A DNA stretch of 33,062 nucleotides from Paulinella micropora (lineage: Eukaryota; Cercozoa; Imbricatea; Euglyphida). Positions within the stretch are counted from its first letter, which is position 1; every line of letters begins with the position of its first letter. The notes below the pieces were generated by a model. It was not told the DNA's origin. It did not search any database and saw nothing but the letters and a program-made list of their open reading frames with translations. Positions 28,080 to 33,062 of this stretch are shown here, piece by piece. A program made the translations under genes and the position numbers. Location: NCBI GenBank assembly GCA_009731375.1, contig BJOX01000170.1:10442-43503 (forward strand), given 5' to 3'.

Positions 28080-29513
28080 ATGAAAACCCTGAACAAGGTG
28101 AACGCTGCTTTGAAACAAGTTCGTGCATACCAGCACCCGAGCGTGGAGGCGAAGCTGAAGGAAGCAGCAAGCGTGCTCGCGGCGAAGAGTTTCAACAAGG
28201 CGGTGCCACAAGGGGCCGTGGGTACCTACAGGAGGGTCCTGCGGCTGCGTGATCTTCTGCCGGTCCTGCATCTCGCGCATGCACATGAAGGACGCAGGAC
28301 CCACACCAAAGGAGGCAAGGCTATGCACAGTAACGTAGAAGAAACCTACGTGAACCTTCCACGAGATCTGTGCCAAGTGTACAGTAGGCACTGCACGTGT
28401 TGCCTCATTAACACGAACAAACACCAACCTTCTCAGCCACGACCTATCCACCGACCGATGTGTCTGTTTTTCAAGTATTATATGCTCCAGTTTGATTGTT
28501 TCAAGGATGGGAATCACTGGGTGGTGCTGGCTGGAGACCACGCAACCAAGATGTACTGGGCAAAGCATCTCGTATCAAGCAAGGGCAAGGACCTCAAAAA
28601 TCCAAACTCCCGTGCAGTGGCAGAATTTTGTGAGCATGTCATGCAGTTGCTGTCTCAAGCTGGCATGACAGTGCCTCCTATCGTGTACGTGGACCACGGC
28701 TCAGAGTTCTTCGGGGAGTTTGTTAAGATTTTGGAAAGGGACTGGGGCGTCAGCAGGGCAGCAGGCAACTTGAGGCGGTCGAGGATCAGGAGGCCGCAGG
28801 GACGGGGCTTCATTGAGCGAGCGGTTTCCGTCGTAAGGCAGCAGAGGAGGATGATGTTCAAAAAGATCGGTGACGTGAAGACGTATACTGTTCAACTACA
28901 GCACACGATAGAATCCTTGAATAACAAGAAAAGGGTCAGCGAGGATGGGGATACACCCGTGCAAAGTGAGCAGGTCTTGCCTGTTTTCTGGTGTTTGTTA
29001 TTCAAGGATTCTATCGATTATGGTATGAATCTGTCTTGGGTGCAGACTATGCTGCTGCCGATACCAGGTATATCTATCGACCTGAACCTCGGGCTCGGTG
29101 CGGATGAAGAAGTGGACCTGGGCGTACTGGAGGAGTTGCCGGACGATTTGTCACAAGCAGACGAGTCGGAGACGGACGACACGGAGTGGGACTTCGTTCC
29201 TGACGACGACAGTGAAGAGGACCGAGACGACAGCGATGTTCCGGAAGGGCAAGAAGGAGACAAAAAACTAAAACTCGCTGGCCGACACCTGACGGAGGAC
29301 GACAAGGCAGCGTACAGGTGGGACAAGGAAGAGTGGGAAGCGAAACTGACCCAGAAGGACTTGGTGCCCTCCAAGCTCGCCAGCATTAAGAGACAGATCG
29401 CCAAACGTGACAGAGAAATTGCGGTGACCGCTCAGGACATTCGTGTTGGCGATACTGTGTTTTTCTTCCCAGAGACGCAAGACTTCACCACTAGTTCCGA
29501 AGCGGGAGCGTGA
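28080..29513 (+). CDS. DDE integrase/transposase, Ginger/KRBA2-like
   Basis: A 477-residue ORF from ATG 28080, in the same frame as the preceding ORF but after a TGA. The zinc region has HAHEGRRTHTKGG (H67, H69, H75) and C105/C107/C108 (HCTCC). The catalytic core has D139 in MLQFDCF, D205 in YVDHGSEFFG and E246 in GRGFIERAVSVV, spacing D-x65-D-x40-E. GDTPVQ near residue 290 resembles the usual TPxE region. After an acidic linker (about 340-395) the C-terminal part holds IRVGDTVFFFPETQDF. Integrases of this kind occur in Ginger DNA transposons and domesticated vertebrate KRBA2 genes. It would cut and join element DNA. The 3' end overlaps the USP frame by 71 nt (+1 frame). Confidence 0.75.
   Translation: MKTLNKVNAALKQVRAYQHPSVEAKLKEAASVLAAKSFNKAVPQGAVGTYRRVLRLRDLLPVLHLAHAHEGRRTHTKGGKAMHSNVEETYVNLPRDLCQVYSRHCTCCLINTNKHQPSQPRPIHRPMCLFFKYYMLQFDCFKDGNHWVVLAGDHATKMYWAKHLVSSKGKDLKNPNSRAVAEFCEHVMQLLSQAGMTVPPIVYVDHGSEFFGEFVKILERDWGVSRAAGNLRRSRIRRPQGRGFIERAVSVVRQQRRMMFKKIGDVKTYTVQLQHTIESLNNKKRVSEDGDTPVQSEQVLPVFWCLLFKDSIDYGMNLSWVQTMLLPIPGISIDLNLGLGADEEVDLGVLEELPDDLSQADESETDDTEWDFVPDDDSEEDRDDSDVPEGQEGDKKLKLAGRHLTEDDKAAYRWDKEEWEAKLTQKDLVPSKLASIKRQIAKRDREIAVTAQDIRVGDTVFFFPETQDFTTSSEAGA
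28906..29016. repeat. Perfect 20-bp inverted repeat inside integrase gene
   Basis: 28906-28925 (CGATAGAATCCTTGAATAAC) is the exact reverse complement of 28997-29016, with 71 nt between. It lies downstream of the catalytic core and spans the GDTPVQ segment. It can form a hairpin in RNA. Confidence 0.9.
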
Positions 29514-31191
29514 AACGTTTGGACTTTTCGGGGAGCTGATGTCACAGTGTAAGAAGTTGAAGCAGTCGATGCAAAGAAAACCGCTCATGTCGGAGTACAC
29601 GATCCAGAAAGTCACTGTTGCGCAGTTGTGTAAAGCACACATGCTGATGGCCGATGATGACGAGAGTGAACGAGCTGCCAAGGAACAGGGGAGGACGATT
29701 GCGCAAAACATGCAGATGGCGGAGCCAGAACCAGCAATGGAAGGTTTGCAAGGAGTTGATAGTGATCAGCGGCGTACACCAGGCGAGCGCAAGGCCAAGA
29801 TAGTAATGATCACAAAGGCGATACCAGTCAGTGAGAAGGAACACAGCGACAAGTCTACGTCTTCGGCACCAGCACCTGACGCAGGCAAGAATCACCACTG
29901 GACCAAGGCAATCCCTGCGAACCCACAGCTGAAGAAACTCATTGGCAGGAAAACTAACAAGCGAGGACCATCAGGCAACAGTGGCAAACCAACGGGAGTG
30001 AAACCTGGCAACAACGCTAACCAAAAGGCTGCAGGCCAGGGAGCAGGAAAAGGCGCGGAAGCAGGAAAACAGTCTCGCCGGAAGCTTGCAATGAAGCGGT
30101 CAGATGTCGGGCCTACCTACGCGGGGCTGTCAAACACAGGGAATACATGCTGCATCAACGCCCCTGTGGTTTGCGAGTTTGCTTTTTCTTGTAACGCGCA
30201 GCAGCAAAAAGCTTGTACCAAGACGTCCTGCCCGGACTGCGCCCTCAAGAAGCTGCGCCGCACCGTGCATAGTGTGAGGGAAACCGGGCCTAGAGTTGTT
30301 GACGCAAGCGATACGTGGCGTTCTTTGCGTGTGCAAGGTATTGGTGTCCAGCAAGATGCTATGGAATTACTTGCAGGTATGCTAGAAGTGGCACGTGGTG
30401 TGACCAGGGAGGAATGGCATTCCAAGCTTCCTACTTGTGGAGGCAGGCCCACCAAGAGGGATTACCCGGTCTCCTTAAACTCCGAGAAAGCGAGGATACA
30501 GGAACATTTTGCAGCCAAGGAACTGTTTGTGGTCCGCGGCTTTGCGTGCAGACAGTGTCGGACAAAGCACAGGTGGATCCACAAAGAAGTTAACCTGGAA
30601 GAACACGGGCTGTGGGATTTGCCGCTGCTCCCTGAGTCAGAGGACGAAAAGCAACAGAGCGTGACGAAAATGTTGCAGCTTGCGTTTGCGCCATATGTGC
30701 AAGACGAGAAAAGCCGATACGATTGTCGGCAGTGCGGTCGCAATCAGAACGGTCAAGTGATAACAACGCCATTTCTGCAGCGTTGGCCGAAAAAGCTACG
30801 ACTCAGTATTTCAAGGGGAGCGTACCTCAAGGGTCTGGAACAGGATGTACTGGGGAATCCGAAGACGGACACTTGGATCATGACATGGCCAGTGCATGTG
30901 CCGTTGGAGTTTGCTGTGCCGCTGGCGTCGGATGTCTGGGACCCGAGCGCGTGGGCACCAAGTCGCCTGACGGGTCCCGGGTCGGGTAGGAAGTACAGGC
31001 TGAAATCAATTTTAGTGCACGATGAGTCCTCCAGCTGCCGGCATGGGCACTACTGGGCGATTGTGTGGTGTCCGATTCTGGAGAGGTGGTTGCGGGTGGA
31101 CGACCATCGTGTTATTGTCATGCCTGAGCATTGGAGGCTGGACGGACCACATACTGCGTCCAAGTGTGTTTTACGAAAGGGAAGAGCCTGA
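29443..31191 (+). CDS. Ubiquitin-specific protease (peptidase C19) next to integrase
   Basis: The frame is open from 29443 (GTG) with first ATG 29539. Residues 1-215 are a hydrophilic, Lys-rich linker. The USP domain spans about 222-575. The Cys box is GLSNTGNTCCINAPV, with catalytic C236 (30148-30150) and the oxyanion region at N231. QQDAMELL (303-310) is the conserved Q-Q-D-A-x-E. Zinc ligands are C369/C372 (CRQC) and C428/C431 (CRQC). The His box is HGHYWAIVW (H536, 31048-31050) and WLRVDDHRV gives D553/D554. All catalytic residues are present, so it may cleave ubiquitin or a ubiquitin-like tag. It follows the integrase with a 71-nt overlap in the +1 frame; a 3' splice-like TTTTTCTTCCCAG (ends 29472) lies in the overlap. 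Confidence 0.82.
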   Translation: MLAILCFSSQRRKTSPLVPKRERETFGLFGELMSQCKKLKQSMQRKPLMSEYTIQKVTVAQLCKAHMLMADDDESERAAKEQGRTIAQNMQMAEPEPAMEGLQGVDSDQRRTPGERKAKIVMITKAIPVSEKEHSDKSTSSAPAPDAGKNHHWTKAIPANPQLKKLIGRKTNKRGPSGNSGKPTGVKPGNNANQKAAGQGAGKGAEAGKQSRRKLAMKRSDVGPTYAGLSNTGNTCCINAPVVCEFAFSCNAQQQKACTKTSCPDCALKKLRRTVHSVRETGPRVVDASDTWRSLRVQGIGVQQDAMELLAGMLEVARGVTREEWHSKLPTCGGRPTKRDYPVSLNSEKARIQEHFAAKELFVVRGFACRQCRTKHRWIHKEVNLEEHGLWDLPLLPESEDEKQQSVTKMLQLAFAPYVQDEKSRYDCRQCGRNQNGQVITTPFLQRWPKKLRLSISRGAYLKGLEQDVLGNPKTDTWIMTWPVHVPLEFAVPLASDVWDPSAWAPSRLTGPGSGRKYRLKSILVHDESSSCRHGHYWAIVWCPILERWLRVDDHRVIVMPEHWRLDGPHTASKCVLRKGRA

Positions 31192-31468
31192 GGTGGAATG
31201 GGATATCTCCAGTCAGGGGCTACATCTTGATGATCACTGGGAAAGCTATCGAACGCTACTGTCTCTGGTAAGGATCCCAGGAAACCTCTAGCTGAGTGAT
31301 GTATGAAAAACGAGATGAATGCATGTGCTCATTGAAACTCTGAACAGTGAAGGGCTATGAGCACAGTGTATCAAGGAAATGAACACGAGAGAGTATGTTC
31401 TTGTTGCGGTATTGCAGGAGGGAGTGTCTTGTTGGGCTTGGTGTGAGTAGGTCCCCGAGAAGTGGCTG
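31192..31468. other. Spacer between USP and next ORF, likely contains an intron
   Basis: Frame 2 is open through 31267 (VFYEREEPEVEWDISSQGLH) and ends in TCTCTG before GTAAGG (31268), a good donor. An AG at 31449-31450 would rejoin frame 2 just before the ATG at 31469. This would need a +1 change from the USP frame before 31191. Tentative. Confidence 0.35.
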
Positions 31469-32708
<1,240 letters not shown>

Positions 32709-32812
32709 GTTAGTAACGGCCGAAGTGTAGGTTGGTTGTAACCCTATGATTCACGATTAAAAGTGCCATACACTCTCTCTGTCTCTCTCTGTGTCTTGCT
32801 CTTTCTCTACAG
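32709..32812 (+). other. Predicted intron, 104 nt
   Basis: Runs from GTTAGTAAC to CTCTTTCTCTACAG, with a long CT-rich tract before the AG. It is phase 1. Removing it bypasses the in-frame TAG and joins two open frames. This is the best-looking intron in the window. Confidence 0.65.
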
Positions 32813-33062
32813 GGCGGGAGATTGAAGTCAGCGACGACAGTGATGACGACAGTGTGCAAGTCACCAAGGTAGTAGAGGGCAACGGTCCCAAAACAGTCAA
32901 GGCCGAAATAAGAGCTGGCGATATCATCAGGTATTGGAACACCTTCACGCGTTTTGGATCTCCAGAAGGGGAATACCTCGTAAGTCAGGTCACGGAAGTA
33001 GATCCTGGAAGTACAACTTGGCCGCTGCGTGTTCGGACTTTTGGTTTTAAACCCTCTCCTGG
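32813..33062 (+). CDS. Exon continuing past window end
   Basis: Open in the frame set by the predicted splice for all of its 250 nt. It starts with GREIEVSDDSDDDSVQ, a hydrophobic-acidic motif like SUMO-interacting motifs. A segment EIRAGDIIRYWNTF, then GEYLVSQVTEVDPG, follows, reminiscent of small chromatin-reader barrels but not assignable. A strong donor-like GTAAGT occurs at 32980. It is the C-terminal part of the ORF starting at 31469 and is cut by the window edge. Confidence 0.5.

Noticed and set aside
29443-31191. Ulp1 or OTU protease as the identity of the cysteine protease
   Set aside because: The GLxNxGNTC Cys box, QQDA, paired CxxC zinc site and late GHY His box are the C19 USP order; Ulp1 has His before Cys, and OTU has a different Cys motif.

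Overview
The window is eukaryotic nuclear DNA and is almost entirely transposable-element sequence. The evidence is a DIRS-type retroelement with a tyrosine recombinase, a Ty3/Gypsy-type LTR retrotransposon, fragments of a non-LTR retrotransposon, an integrase gene with short GT-AG introns, long di-, tri- and pentanucleotide microsatellites, and two scaffold gaps of exactly 10 N. I recognise no ordinary housekeeping gene, rRNA or tRNA. The mix suits an alga or another protist, but I cannot name the lineage from the sequence.

Layout. (1) 1-5806: a DIRS-like element. A large imperfect palindrome (105-636 against 775-1051) runs up to a Gag-like ORF with two CCHC knuckles. Next come a reverse transcriptase/RNase H ORF and a tyrosine recombinase ORF. 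(2) 5807-8890: no convincing gene. It holds 2.2 tandem units of 433-466 bp, each closed by a CCTAGG hairpin, and these units carry the central segment of the upstream palindrome. (3) 8890-11429: two nearly identical copies of a restriction-like-endonuclease-type C-terminal domain of a non-LTR retrotransposon, separated by a gap. A reverse transcriptase C-terminal fragment faces each copy on the opposite strand. The duplication looks like unmerged contigs or haplotypes. (4) 11580-25777: one degraded and unusually long (about 14.2 kb) Gypsy-type element. It has a 374-bp 5' LTR, a likely primer binding site, gag-like frames, protease, RT, RNase H, integrase, two extra 3' ORFs (one with a membrane segment and its own TATA box), a polypurine tract and a truncated 3' LTR. 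Its genes are broken by many frameshifts and stops.

(5) 25778-33062 is the most interesting part. The Gypsy 3' LTR stops after 77 bp and different DNA begins. This holds short exons, Ser-rich and Glu/Lys-rich low-complexity coding sequence, a DDE integrase of the Ginger/KRBA2-like kind, and, in an overlapping +1 frame, a complete-looking ubiquitin-specific protease (peptidase C19) with Cys, His and Asp boxes and a CxxC/CxxC zinc site. A further ORF is spliced in frame to an exon that leaves the window. A USP deubiquitinase carried beside a transposon-type integrase is a combination I do not recognise from described element families, although other cysteine proteases (Ulp1, OTU) are known in transposons.

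Expected teamwork: in the DIRS element Gag packages RNA, RT/RNase H copies it and the tyrosine recombinase inserts a circular product. In the Gypsy element Gag-PR-RT-RH-INT would act in the usual way, but this copy is dead. In the last element the integrase would move the DNA, and the USP might protect the integrase or a host partner from ubiquitin-dependent turnover; that last step is inference.
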